DNA from: Halomonas sp. ALS9
GTDB lineage: Bacteria; Pseudomonadota; Gammaproteobacteria; Pseudomonadales; Halomonadaceae
NCBI RefSeq assembly: GCF_001651035.1
Contig: NZ_LXRG01000192.1
Coordinates: 744,001 to 808,000 of the forward strand
DNA length: 64,000 nt
Direction: 5' to 3'
The stretch's first letter is position 1, and each line of letters begins with the position of its first letter. Position numbers and translations under genes: made by a program. This document shows positions 36,593 through 44,575 of this stretch, in pieces. The notes below the pieces were generated by a model, which saw nothing but the letters and a program-made list of their open reading frames with translations, searched no databases and had not been told where the DNA came from.

Positions 36593-37558
36593 ATGAAACT
36601 CACCTTAAGCTTAGCGGCAGCAACGCTGTTCGCTGCCTCCACCGCCTATGCTCAGAGTTACCCCTCCGAACCCGTAACGCTGGTAGTCCCCTATGGCCCC
36701 GGCGGCGCCTCCGATCTGGCGGGCAGGGCGCTAGCGGAGTCGGCTCGCGAATATTTAGGCCAGCCTGTCACGGTCGTCAATCAAGCCGGCGCAGGGGGAA
36801 TGACCGGCGCTCGCGATGTGACACAGGCTGACCCCGATGGGTACACCCTGCTTTTAGCCCGTGTTGGCATGGCGCTGTCACCGGCGGTCAACGAAAACAG
36901 CAGTGTTGATTGGGATGAGTACACCTTTATCAGTCCGCTTGAAGCCACACCGATGATCCTCGCCGTGGCCGACGACTCACCCTATGAAAGCGTTGAGGAG
37001 TTGCTGGAAGGCATCAAAAACGACCCTGGTGCGATGAGCTACGCCGCTTCCGGCGCCACCGCCATTGATGGTTTTACGGTGCAGTCACTACTGGCTGACG
37101 TGGAAATGGATCCGCTGACAGCGGCAACGCTGATTCCCTACCGTGGGGGCGGTGAACTCGCAACGGCGCTACTGGGCGGGCATGTTGATTTTCTCGCCAT
37201 CGCAGCAGCATCGTTGATGCCGCATATCGAGAGCGGTGATATGCGCCCGTTAATGGTGTTCTCTCCAGAGCGCATGGAAACACTGCCGGACGTGCCGACG
37301 GCTGAAGAGCTGGGTTATGAACTAGCTGGGCAAGTGATTGGCTGGAGCGCTCTATATGGCCCGCCAGATCTACCTGAAGACGTTATGAATACCTGGGCAG
37401 AGGTGATGGAGCAGATCGCTGAAGATGAAATGTGGCTCAGCCGTGCTGATGACCGCGGCTCAATTTCCACTATTGGTAGCGTCGATATGCAGACCTACGC
37501 CAAGGAGCAGTACGAGTTTTACCGCACCTTAGCTGAACAGTTTGGCTACCTGGAATAA
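36593..37558 (+). CDS. TTT transporter substrate-binding protein (TctC family)
   Basis: 321-residue periplasmic binding protein with signal peptide (TAYA/QSYPSEP). The N-terminal strand VTLVVPYGPGGASDLAGRAL and the ligand-loop stretch ADPDGYTLLL are TctC/Bug-family marks. It delivers a carboxylate ligand to TctBA. GGAGACAAGT precedes the ATG. Ligand unknown; linkage to an ArgE-like deacetylase suggests an acyl-amino acid or similar acid. Confidence 0.9.
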   Translation: MKLTLSLAAATLFAASTAYAQSYPSEPVTLVVPYGPGGASDLAGRALAESAREYLGQPVTVVNQAGAGGMTGARDVTQADPDGYTLLLARVGMALSPAVNENSSVDWDEYTFISPLEATPMILAVADDSPYESVEELLEGIKNDPGAMSYAASGATAIDGFTVQSLLADVEMDPLTAATLIPYRGGGELATALLGGHVDFLAIAAASLMPHIESGDMRPLMVFSPERMETLPDVPTAEELGYELAGQVIGWSALYGPPDLPEDVMNTWAEVMEQIAEDEMWLSRADDRGSISTIGSVDMQTYAKEQYEFYRTLAEQFGYLE

Positions 37559-37618
37559 ACCAGCGTTAAACAAACACTTCATTATCACTGCATACAACAG
37601 CTATTCACTGGAGGGGTC

Positions 37619-38122
37619 ATGGGTATAACACGCGGTTTAGTTATTACGGTGCTGTTCGGTATCGTTTTGTTTTTACTGATACCCGCCTATGTGCCCCGCC
37701 CACGCTTTATTCCCGGGTTTGCTCCGCCGCCTGATATGTGGCCACGCACAGTTTCCATGCTAGGCATGGCGCTGGGCATACTGCTTGTTGGGCTGTCTTT
37801 TTCACGTAAAACCGAAGCCATCGCCGACCCTGAAGATGCCACCGCTATTCGCGGCGATACGCCCCTTAGCACGTTACTCACCCGCTTCGGCTGGACGGTG
37901 CTGGCCTTTGCGCTGTTTATTGGCTCAGTGATGCTGCTCGGTTTCTTGCTATCGAGCATTCTGCTGTTAATGGCGATGCTGATACTGACCGGTTATTGGC
38001 GCCATAAAGTGGTGGCAGCCATCGTGGCCGTCGCACTCCCACTGGTGCTCTACCTGTTTTTCTCCAGCGCACTCAATACGCGTTTCCCTGTCGGCAGCCT
38101 GTTCAAGGCTATCGGTATTTAA
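37619..38122 (+). CDS. TTT transporter small membrane subunit (TctB family)
   Basis: 167-residue inner-membrane protein with four hydrophobic segments (near residues 5-25, 43-60, 90-115 and 118-150). Sequence is weakly conserved in this family, so the call rests on topology and its position between tctC and tctA. It follows GGAGGGGTC. Confidence 0.87.
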   Translation: MGITRGLVITVLFGIVLFLLIPAYVPRPRFIPGFAPPPDMWPRTVSMLGMALGILLVGLSFSRKTEAIADPEDATAIRGDTPLSTLLTRFGWTVLAFALFIGSVMLLGFLLSSILLLMAMLILTGYWRHKVVAAIVAVALPLVLYLFFSSALNTRFPVGSLFKAIGI

Positions 38123-38147
38123 CCTACCGCGTATAGGACTGACCACT

Positions 38148-39620
38148 ATGCTCAACGACCTGCTGGTTGCCTTCCAGGCGGTTGCTACCCTTGAGAATTT
38201 TTTGATCATGGCCGCCGGTATCTGGGGTGGCGTGATTATCGGCGCTATTCCCGGCATGACCGGCACTATGGCGGTGACGCTGGCGCTGCCCTTTACGTTT
38301 TATATGCAGCCGATCCCGAGTATTTTATTACTCGTTGCGCTCTACAAAGGCTCCACCTATGGCGGCTCGGTCTCGGCGATTTTGATCAAGACGCCAGGTA
38401 CTGCTTCAGCCGCCTGTACCACCCTTGACGGCTACCCGTTGGCCCAACAGGGCAAGGCGGGCAAAGCCCTTAACATGGCGCTCTACTCGTCCTGTACCGG
38501 GGATTTTATTTCCAACCTGTCGCTGATTTTTATTGCCGCACCGCTGGCGCTCCTCGCGCTGCGTATCGGCCCACCCGAATACTTTATGCTGATGATTTTC
38601 GCGCTCACCACCGTGGCTGGGGTGTCAGGGCGTTCACTGCTGCTTGGACTAGTATCGGCGTGCTTAGGGCTACTGTTAGCCACCGTGGGCGAAGATATGT
38701 ACGGCTCGTTCCGCTTTGATCTCACCGTGGATATGCAGAGCGGGCTTGCCGTGGCACCCGTGCTCATCGGTCTGTTTGCGATCCCAGAGCTGCTTAAGAT
38801 TATTGTTTTTCGTCACAACCAAAGCCATAAACCCATGCAGTTGGGCGATAACCGGGTAACGCGAGATGAGCTACGCCGATCCTTAAAGGCAATGCTTAAA
38901 GGCAGCATGATTGGTGTGGTGATGGGGGCCATTCCCGGTATTGGGCCCTCGGCAGCGGCGTTCTCTTCCTACGGCGAAGCACAGCGTAGCTCAAAGAACC
39001 GCGAAAACTTTGGTAAGGGCGAGCTAGAGGGGATCGCAGCATCCGAGTCCGCTAACAATGGCTGCTGTGGCTCCACCATGATCCCGCTGCTAGCGCTGGG
39101 CGTGCCGGGCGATGTGATCACGGGCGTGATGCTGGGCGCCTTTATGATTCACGGCATGACCCCAGGCCCGATGCTATTTGAGAACAACCTCAATGAGGTT
39201 TACATGCTGTTTATTGGCATGCTGTTCTCGTCTGTTTTGCTGTTTGGTGCGGGTAAAGCAACGATGCGCTTTTTCTCGCATATCTCGCGAATTCCACCGG
39301 GGTTGATGGCGCCGATCGTGCTAGCGCTTTGCGTCTTCGGTATTTTTTCGATCTCCAACAGTATGTATGACGTCATCGTACTGCTGGCGATGGGCATCAT
39401 TGGCTTTTTCATGTACCTATTCGCCATACCCGCCGCGCCCTTTTTAATCGCCTTCATTCTCGGCCCGATGCTGGAAGAGAACCTGCGTCGTGCCCTTGCG
39501 CTCTCCCGTGGTGATCCAAGCATCCTGGTCTCGTCGCCTATCACCTGGCTATTCGCTTCGCTGGCGATATTTGTGTTGGTCGTGACGATTCGTCAGCAGC
39601 TCAAGAAAACCAAGGCCTGA
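38148..39620 (+). CDS. TTT transporter large membrane subunit (TctA family)
   Basis: 490-residue permease with about twelve helices. Family motifs are obvious: GAIPGMTGTMAVTLALPFTFYM, YKGSTYGGSVSAILIKTPGTASAACTTLDGYP, and the repeat-related GAIPGIGPSAAAF and SANNGCCGSTMIPLLALGVPG. It moves the ligand with a cation gradient, not ATP. Third gene of tctCBA, followed 35 bases later by the deacetylase gene. Confidence 0.95.
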   Translation: MLNDLLVAFQAVATLENFLIMAAGIWGGVIIGAIPGMTGTMAVTLALPFTFYMQPIPSILLLVALYKGSTYGGSVSAILIKTPGTASAACTTLDGYPLAQQGKAGKALNMALYSSCTGDFISNLSLIFIAAPLALLALRIGPPEYFMLMIFALTTVAGVSGRSLLLGLVSACLGLLLATVGEDMYGSFRFDLTVDMQSGLAVAPVLIGLFAIPELLKIIVFRHNQSHKPMQLGDNRVTRDELRRSLKAMLKGSMIGVVMGAIPGIGPSAAAFSSYGEAQRSSKNRENFGKGELEGIAASESANNGCCGSTMIPLLALGVPGDVITGVMLGAFMIHGMTPGPMLFENNLNEVYMLFIGMLFSSVLLFGAGKATMRFFSHISRIPPGLMAPIVLALCVFGIFSISNSMYDVIVLLAMGIIGFFMYLFAIPAAPFLIAFILGPMLEENLRRALALSRGDPSILVSSPITWLFASLAIFVLVVTIRQQLKKTKA

Positions 39621-39655
39621 GCCAAAGATTCCCTTATTGCCAAGGATTTAACGCT

Positions 39656-40843
39656 ATGCAAGCTAGTGCTACGCCTAACGCTCACCCGCAGTTGGAAGCC
39701 GCGGTATCACACCTCGCTGACCTGATCGCATACGACACAACCAGTGCTTACTCCAATCTCGAACTTATTCATCACATGGAGGAGTTCTTCGCCCGTCTGG
39801 GCGCGGAGGTGAAGGTGTTGCCCCATGAGAGTGGTGAAAAAGCCAATTTGGTCGCCCGCCTGGGCCCGGCCGACGTGCCTGGCATTGTTCTCTCTGGCCA
39901 TACGGACGTGGTACCCGCCAATCCTAAGAACTGGCAAAGCGACCCTTTCAAAATGGAGCAGCGCGGCAGTCGCTTGTTTGGTCGTGGTACTTGCGACATG
40001 AAAGGCTTTGCAGCGTGCGTTATGGCCGCTGCACCAGCGTTTGCCAACGGCGAACTACAGCGACCTTTCTATTTCTGTTTCTCTCACGATGAAGAGGTGG
40101 GCTGTCTGGGAGCCCCCGCCATCGCCCGCTACTTGGCAGAGCTCAAGGTGCCACCGGCTCTGGCTATTATCGGCGAACCCAGCGAAATGAAGCTGATTAA
40201 CGGTCAGAAAGGCAAGATCGCTATGCGGGTAACGGTGCGCGGTGAAGGGGGCCACTCATCGTTTTCCCCCCAGCATGTCAACGCGGTGGAGTATGCCTCG
40301 CGTATTATCACCATGATCGCTGAACGATCACGACGATATGAGCAAGACGGCCCCTTCGACCACGATTTTACCGTTCCTCACGCTACAACGCTGACCACTA
40401 TGATAGAAGGCGGTGTGGCAACCAACGTGACCCCCGACACCTGTCGCTTTATCTTTGAGCTACGTAGCATCGACCAGGAGGCAGCCGCCACGGATATTCA
40501 AGCGTTGATCAGCGATATTGAGGCCACTCTGCTCCCCGAAATGCAGCGCCAATCAGCCGATGCCGCCATTGAGTGGCAACAGTTATTCGCCTACCCCGCC
40601 ATGGGGGACGCTACCAACAGCGATATGTTCAAAAAGCTTGAGCCCATTCTTCCCGAGCGAGGGGGCAAGGTTTCTTATGGTTCAGAAGGTGGTGTGTTCG
40701 AGATCGATGGCGGCATACCCTCGGTGATTATTGGGCCCGGCTCTATTCGCCAAGCCCACAAGCCCGATGAGTTTATTGAGATTGATCAGCTCAGTCAGTG
40801 CCTAGCGTTCTTCGATGAGTTAAACACTTGGATGAAACACTAA
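39656..40843 (+). CDS. M20-family deacetylase, ArgE/acetylornithine-deacetylase-like
   Basis: 395-residue zinc peptidase-family enzyme. Metal ligands are visible in LSGHTDVVP, GRGTCDMKGF and HDEEVGCLGA, and the last histidine in GPGSIRQAHKPDE. ArgE removes acetyl from N-acetylornithine. Being the last gene of a tctCBA operon instead of an arginine locus, this copy may act on an imported N-acyl amino acid. Specificity cannot be settled from sequence. Confidence 0.88.
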   Translation: MQASATPNAHPQLEAAVSHLADLIAYDTTSAYSNLELIHHMEEFFARLGAEVKVLPHESGEKANLVARLGPADVPGIVLSGHTDVVPANPKNWQSDPFKMEQRGSRLFGRGTCDMKGFAACVMAAAPAFANGELQRPFYFCFSHDEEVGCLGAPAIARYLAELKVPPALAIIGEPSEMKLINGQKGKIAMRVTVRGEGGHSSFSPQHVNAVEYASRIITMIAERSRRYEQDGPFDHDFTVPHATTLTTMIEGGVATNVTPDTCRFIFELRSIDQEAAATDIQALISDIEATLLPEMQRQSADAAIEWQQLFAYPAMGDATNSDMFKKLEPILPERGGKVSYGSEGGVFEIDGGIPSVIIGPGSIRQAHKPDEFIEIDQLSQCLAFFDELNTWMKH

Positions 40844-40865
40844 CGCCCACACGAGTGGAGGTGAG

Positions 40866-41858
40866 TCATTTGGCACTTACCCGGTGCATGGTGCCGTTGC
40901 CACTTTCAAAAGCATCAATGTTCGCCAGCGTGGTCTCGGCGATATTGGTCAGTGCCTCTGCGGTGAAGAAAGCCTGATGGCCGGTGATCAACACATTGTG
41001 GAAGGTGGTTAGGCGCATAAACTGATCATCGCTAATCACGCTGTGGGAGAGATCTTCGAAGAACAGTTGCTCCTCCTCTTCATAGACATCCAGCCCTAAT
41101 CGGCCAATTTTGCCGCTTTTCAGGCCGGCTATAACGGCTTGGGTATCGACCACCCTTCCACGGCCAGTATTGATTAGCATGACACCCTCCTTCATCTGCG
41201 CGATGGCATCGGCATCGATCAAGTGGTCTGTGTCTGGCGTTAGCGGGCAGTGAAGCGAGATAATATCCGCTTCGGCATACAGCGTCTCCAGCGGCACGTA
41301 CGCTACAAACGTCTTCGCCTGCGGATTGGGAAACGGGTCACTGGCCACTATTCGGCAACCAAAGCCGCGCATTATATCGGCAAAAATCAGCCCAATATGT
41401 CCAGTGCCAATAATACCTACCGTCTTGCCGTGTAGGTCAAAGCCGAGCAGGCCATCCAGGGCAAAATTGCCCTCCCTCACCCGGTTGTAGGCACGATAGG
41501 TCATGCGATTAAGGCTTAGCACTAAGGCCACTGCATGCTCCGCCACAGCATGGGGCGAATAGGCAGGTACCCGAACCACCGTGATGTCTAACCGTTCGGC
41601 GGCAACCAAATCAACGTGGTTGAAGCCCGCTGAACGCAGCGCCACTAATCTTGTGCCACCGTAATGCAGTTGCTCTAACACGGCGGCATCAAGGCAGTCA
41701 TTCACGAAGGCGCAAACCGCGTCAAAACCGTTGGCCAAAGGGGCGGTGTCGACCGTCAAGCGCGCCTCTAAAAAGCTCAACGAATGACGCTCTGCTGCGT
41801 TAGCACGAGTGATAAAAGTGCGATCGTAGGGTTTAGCGCTAAATACAGCGATGCGCAT
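40866..41858 (-). CDS. ldhA: D-lactate dehydrogenase (2-hydroxyacid dehydrogenase)
   Basis: 330-residue NAD-dependent D-2-hydroxyacid dehydrogenase, close in length and wording to E. coli LdhA ([43 protein letters not shown]). NAD loop GIIGTGHIG, catalytic arginine region [10 protein letters not shown], glutamate in [13 protein letters not shown], and catalytic histidine in ITGHQAFFT. It reduces pyruvate to D-lactate. The start is set by GGGAGAA 8 bases upstream. The small-RNA pair lies upstream on the same strand. Confidence 0.92.
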   Translation of the reverse strand: MRIAVFSAKPYDRTFITRANAAERHSLSFLEARLTVDTAPLANGFDAVCAFVNDCLDAAVLEQLHYGGTRLVALRSAGFNHVDLVAAERLDITVVRVPAYSPHAVAEHAVALVLSLNRMTYRAYNRVREGNFALDGLLGFDLHGKTVGIIGTGHIGLIFADIMRGFGCRIVASDPFPNPQAKTFVAYVPLETLYAEADIISLHCPLTPDTDHLIDADAIAQMKEGVMLINTGRGRVVDTQAVIAGLKSGKIGRLGLDVYEEEEQLFFEDLSHSVISDDQFMRLTTFHNVLITGHQAFFTAEALTNIAETTLANIDAFESGNGTMHRVSAK

Positions 41859-41980
41859 ATCTCTATTCTCCCAAAGCAAGCTAAAGGTGGTCTACAGGGA
41901 CAGCATAGGTGACGGGAGTGGCACGAGCAGCACCTTTCACGCCTTGCTCTGGCAGAGGTTGGTTTATTAATAAAGGGGTA

Positions 41981-42009
41981 GAAAAAGAAAGCCGCTCCAA
42001 TGGAGCGGC
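41981..42009 (-). terminator. Terminator of small RNA A
   Basis: GCCGCTC / GAGCGGC stem (extendable by CCA/TGG) followed on the minus strand by TTTCTTTTTC. Confidence 0.85.
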
Positions 42010-42103
42010 AAAAAGACCGTGACTAGCAATGAGAGGGAGAAACCATGACAGGAAACTGGCGGTTTCTGTCCTGGTTGCCAACGTCTCATCAAACGCTGAC
42101 AAC
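41981..42103 (-). ncRNA. Candidate small RNA A (downstream copy)
   Basis: About 123 bases. Order 5' to 3' on the minus strand: hairpin 42103-42074 (10-base stem with two G-U pairs), second short hairpin built on GACAG/CTGTC around 42068-42047, an open pyrimidine-rich tract (UUUCUCCCUCUCAUUGCU), and a rho-independent terminator. The 3' 80 bases differ from copy B at only three positions. The tract is complementary to a typical ribosome-binding site plus ATG, as expected for a translation-blocking RNA. No open frame of note lies on this strand. Exact ends are estimates. Confidence 0.72.
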
Positions 42104-42106
42104 CAC

Positions 42107-42135
42107 ACTGTAATAGTTCTCATTTACCACGTCAA
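42107..42135 (-). promoter_or_regulatory. Promoter and Fur-like site of small RNA A
   Basis: TTGACG (42135-42130), 17-base spacer, TACAGT (42112-42107). The spacer holds GGTAAATGAGAACTATTAC; AATGAGAACTATT differs by one base from the Fur core AATGAGAATTATT. An AT-rich stretch lies upstream, as an UP element would. Confidence 0.65.
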
Positions 42136-42228
42136 TACAAATACGAATATTTTTTATTACCGCTTGCAGATGGCAACGTTCATAGCCGCTCCCGCCCCCT
42201 CAATAGAGTACAAAAAATTGGAACCCAC

Positions 42229-42258
42229 AAAAAAAGAAAGCCGCTCCAAAGGAGCGGC
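42229..42258 (-). terminator. Terminator of small RNA B
   Basis: GCCGCTCC / GGAGCGGC perfect 8-base stem with a 3-base loop; minus-strand tail TTTCTTTTTTT. Confidence 0.87.
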
Positions 42259-42366
42259 AAAAGACCGTGACTAGCAATGAGAGGGAGAAACCATGACAGG
42301 AAACTGGCGCTGATTCTTAAATCAACAGCTGTCGTGGTTGTCAGCGACTCATTAAACGCTGACAAC
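42229..42366 (-). ncRNA. Candidate small RNA B (upstream copy)
   Basis: About 138 bases. The first hairpin (42366-42337) is a perfect 10-base stem GTTGTCAGCG / CGCTGACAAC; copy A keeps the pairing through G-U pairs, so the fold, not the sequence, is conserved. The middle part (42336-42310) is unlike copy A but again can fold (GCTG-TTGATT with AATCAGC). The pyrimidine-rich tract and terminator match copy A. Two units in tandem with the same control recall PrrF1/PrrF2 of Pseudomonas; I see no close primary-sequence match from memory beyond the CAUUGCU core that also occurs in RyhB. Confidence 0.72.
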
Positions 42367-42369
42367 CCC

Positions 42370-42398
42370 AATGTAATAGTTCTCATTTACCTCGTCAA
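42370..42398 (-). promoter_or_regulatory. Promoter and Fur-like site of small RNA B
   Basis: TTGACG (42398-42393), 17-base spacer, TACATT (42375-42370). The spacer is identical to copy A over GGTAAATGAGAACTAT. Conservation of spacer bases, which RNA polymerase does not read, points to a bound regulator; its complement matches 14 of 18 bases of the Fur box at 17318-17335. Confidence 0.68.
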
Positions 42399-42440
42399 CA
42401 CAAATACGAATATTTTTTATTTAGTTTTTCCAGCTCGCCT

Positions 42441-43355
42441 TCAGCTAACCAACTGAAGCCAAAACGGGAGGGTGAGCATAGCTAATAGGGTTTGCCCAGT
42501 AATAATGGCCGCCATCAGCTCGGCATCGCCACCCAACTGGCGCGCTAGGATATACGCAGAGGTGGCAGTGGGCAGTGCTGCAAACAGCAGCGCCACATCG
42601 CGGCTTACCGGATCCAGCTGCAGTATCCAGGCTAATGCCAATACCAGCGCGGGCATAAGCAGCAGTTTAACGCCATTGGTGGCCAGCACGCCGCGGTCAA
42701 TACGCAGCAACGCTGCCGGGCGCAGCGCCACGCCGACGGCCACCAATCCTAATGGCAGCGCCGCACGCCCCAGTAGCGCCACCGTATCTTGACTCCAACC
42801 TGGCAAACCAATGCCCGAAAGGTTCAGGCCAATGCCCCCAATGCAGGCTAGTATCAGTGGGTTTTTAATCAGCGCCATGGCGCTTTTACCCACGCTTGCC
42901 CCACCCAAGGTACCCGCGCTGACAAAGCTTGCCACACACATCACGTTAACCACCGGCACCATTAACGCTACCGCCACCGCCGCAGTGGTCGCCCCTAGGC
43001 TACCGTGTAAGGCAGCAGCCCCTGCCACACCCACATAAGTGTTAAAGCGCACCGCGCCTTGAAAAACCGAGGTAAAAGCAGCAGGCGTCAGTTGAAGCCA
43101 GCCGCGCAAACGCCAGAGCAACAAGCCAAACAGCCCCATCGCGCCGAGTAACACCATGGCGAGGCGGCCTACCGGCACTTGGCTCACATCGGCAGTCGCC
43201 AAGGTGCCCACCAGCATGGCGGGAAACAGCACAAAATAGATCAGCCGCTCCATCTGCGGCCAAAAAGTGTCGCTAGGCCAACGCCAATAGCCAAGCACAG
43301 CGCCCAGTAAGATCAATAGAAATAGTGGGCCTAAAGCGCCAGTGATACTCTCCAT
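42441..43355 (-). CDS. AEC-family permease (auxin efflux carrier type)
   Basis: 304-residue inner-membrane transporter with about ten helices in two homologous halves; typical stretches are FVLFPAMLVGTLATAD, AAFTSVFQGAVRFNTYVGVAGAAAL and the C-terminal PTATSAYILARQLGGDAELMAAIITGQTLLAMLTLPFW. Bacterial members move malate, lactate or similar acids, so a link with the ldhA product is possible but unproven. It is divergent from the next gene. Confidence 0.9.
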   Translation of the reverse strand: MESITGALGPLFLLILLGAVLGYWRWPSDTFWPQMERLIYFVLFPAMLVGTLATADVSQVPVGRLAMVLLGAMGLFGLLLWRLRGWLQLTPAAFTSVFQGAVRFNTYVGVAGAAALHGSLGATTAAVAVALMVPVVNVMCVASFVSAGTLGGASVGKSAMALIKNPLILACIGGIGLNLSGIGLPGWSQDTVALLGRAALPLGLVAVGVALRPAALLRIDRGVLATNGVKLLLMPALVLALAWILQLDPVSRDVALLFAALPTATSAYILARQLGGDAELMAAIITGQTLLAMLTLPFWLQLVS

Positions 43356-43462
43356 TTATGTCCCTTTTGCCTGCGACATCCCAGCACAGCGATATCGGCG
43401 CGATTACTGGTACCATGGCTGTAACACCCCGTCCCCACGGCTTGCGTAGCGATTATTCTGCC

Positions 43463-43966
43463 ATGAAGATGATATCAAAACCTGCACCCCCGGCGGGCTT
43501 CCCCCTCTTAAGGGTACTGATACTGGTCACTGGCTTGGCGCTAGCGGCCTGCGCGTGGTATGCCTTTTCACACTGGCTCCACCGCGACAGTGATGTGACA
43601 TGGTTTCCGCCCACTTCAAGCTGCAACTTGCATGCAGAACCCTGCTCCGCCACCTTGGGTGAGTTGGGCCGCATTACGCTCCACGTTGAGTCCGACGGGC
43701 GGATTGACGCATTGGAAATATTACCTCTGGAAGTGGAAGTCGATGGTGTTACCGCGTCCCAGGTCGAGGTTGATTTTATTGGCCGGGATATGGATTTGGG
43801 ATTACATCGCTTTGCCCTTAGCGCAGGTGCGCCCGGCCATTTTCAAGGTCAAGCCCAAGTGGGAATTTGTACTCAAAGCGTTATGCCCTGGCGAGCGCGT
43901 GTCATACTGGAAACCGCAGAAGGCAAAGTGGGTAGCTGGTTCGATTTTGACGTGATTCGGAGTTAA
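43463..43966 (+). CDS. Membrane-anchored protein of unknown function upstream of SCO1
   Basis: About 167 residues: one N-terminal membrane segment (LLRVLILVTGLALAACAWYAF) and an exported beta-rich domain with paired cysteines (SSCNLHAEPCSATLG) and a late VGICTQ. The shape recalls FixH/YtkA-like or cupredoxin-like domains tied to copper enzymes. With a SCO1 gene 5 bases on, a role in copper handling or cytochrome oxidase assembly is inferred only. The start is uncertain: the frame is open from 43358, and no ATG has a convincing ribosome site. Confidence 0.7.
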   Translation: MKMISKPAPPAGFPLLRVLILVTGLALAACAWYAFSHWLHRDSDVTWFPPTSSCNLHAEPCSATLGELGRITLHVESDGRIDALEILPLEVEVDGVTASQVEVDFIGRDMDLGLHRFALSAGAPGHFQGQAQVGICTQSVMPWRARVILETAEGKVGSWFDFDVIRS

Positions 43967-43971
43967 CGCAT

Positions 43972-44565
43972 ATGGCAAGTAAACCATTATGGCTAGGCGC
44001 GGGTGTAGTCGCAGTGTTGCTGGTGGCCAGCGGCATTGGCCTCTACCAGTATGCTTTCGCCCCCAAAGAGGGAGAGCCCGTGGGCGGTCCGGTTGAACTA
44101 CCCTCTACCCAGGGTGATTTTTCGTTGACCCAACTGGACGAGAATCAAATCGCGATTGTTTCGTTTGGCTATACCTACTGCCCCGATATTTGCCCGATGA
44201 CTCAGTCGGTAAAACGCCAAGCCCTGGCCCAGCTCTCCGAGGGGCAGCGCGAGCGCGTAGTGCCGGTGATGATCACCGTTGATCCCGAACGCGATACCAT
44301 TCCGCGCATGCAAGAGTACATGGGCTTTTTCGGCGAGGCGTTTATCGGCACGGTGGGCAGTCAGGAACAGCTAGAGGATGTCGCCTCACGCTATGGTGTG
44401 ATATGGCGAAAAGTCGAAGCGCCGGACTCAGCAATGGCCTACACCATTGATCACAGCGCCTCGCTTTTTTTAGTCAACAGCGAGGGCGATATACTCCAGC
44501 GAGTGCTCTACTCACCCACGCCTCACGGCTTAGTGTCAGCGTTAGAACATGAACTTGGCGGTTAA
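43972..44565 (+). CDS. SCO1/SenC family copper chaperone
   Basis: 197-residue membrane-anchored thioredoxin-fold protein. The copper-binding CxxxC is C70/C74 (YTYCPDICPMT) and the third ligand is H161 (TIDHSASLFLV). SCO proteins load copper into the CuA centre of cytochrome oxidase or serve thiol redox control. N-terminal helix at residues 7-28. Coupled to the preceding membrane protein gene; no oxidase subunit gene is nearby. Confidence 0.93.
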   Translation: MASKPLWLGAGVVAVLLVASGIGLYQYAFAPKEGEPVGGPVELPSTQGDFSLTQLDENQIAIVSFGYTYCPDICPMTQSVKRQALAQLSEGQRERVVPVMITVDPERDTIPRMQEYMGFFGEAFIGTVGSQEQLEDVASRYGVIWRKVEAPDSAMAYTIDHSASLFLVNSEGDILQRVLYSPTPHGLVSALEHELGG

Positions 44566-44575
44566 TCGGCGTTTC

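Larger units (their letters stand above)
41859..42440. other. Gene-free 582-base gap with two paralogous small-RNA units
   Basis: Between ldhA and the AEC permease gene. It contains two direct repeats (about 41981-42156 and 42229-42420), each with promoter, hairpin, conserved tract and terminator on the minus strand. The 72 bases between repeats (42157-42228) and the 120 bases next to ldhA show no other feature; the latter should hold the ldhA promoter. Confidence 0.85.

Noticed and set aside
42048-42116. Plus-strand mini-frame ATG-ACA-GGA-AAC-TGG behind a strong GAGGGAG in the small-RNA repeat, giving a 22-residue peptide in unit A
   Set aside because: In unit B the same frame stops after six codons, so the peptide is not conserved. 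The promoter and terminator signals are on the minus strand. The apparent ribosome site is better explained as the complement of the RNA seed.
41881-42123. 80-codon minus-strand frame across small-RNA unit A, and a related one across unit B
   Set aside because: They cross promoter, hairpin and terminator signals and diverge in frame between the two copies, unlike the RNA features.
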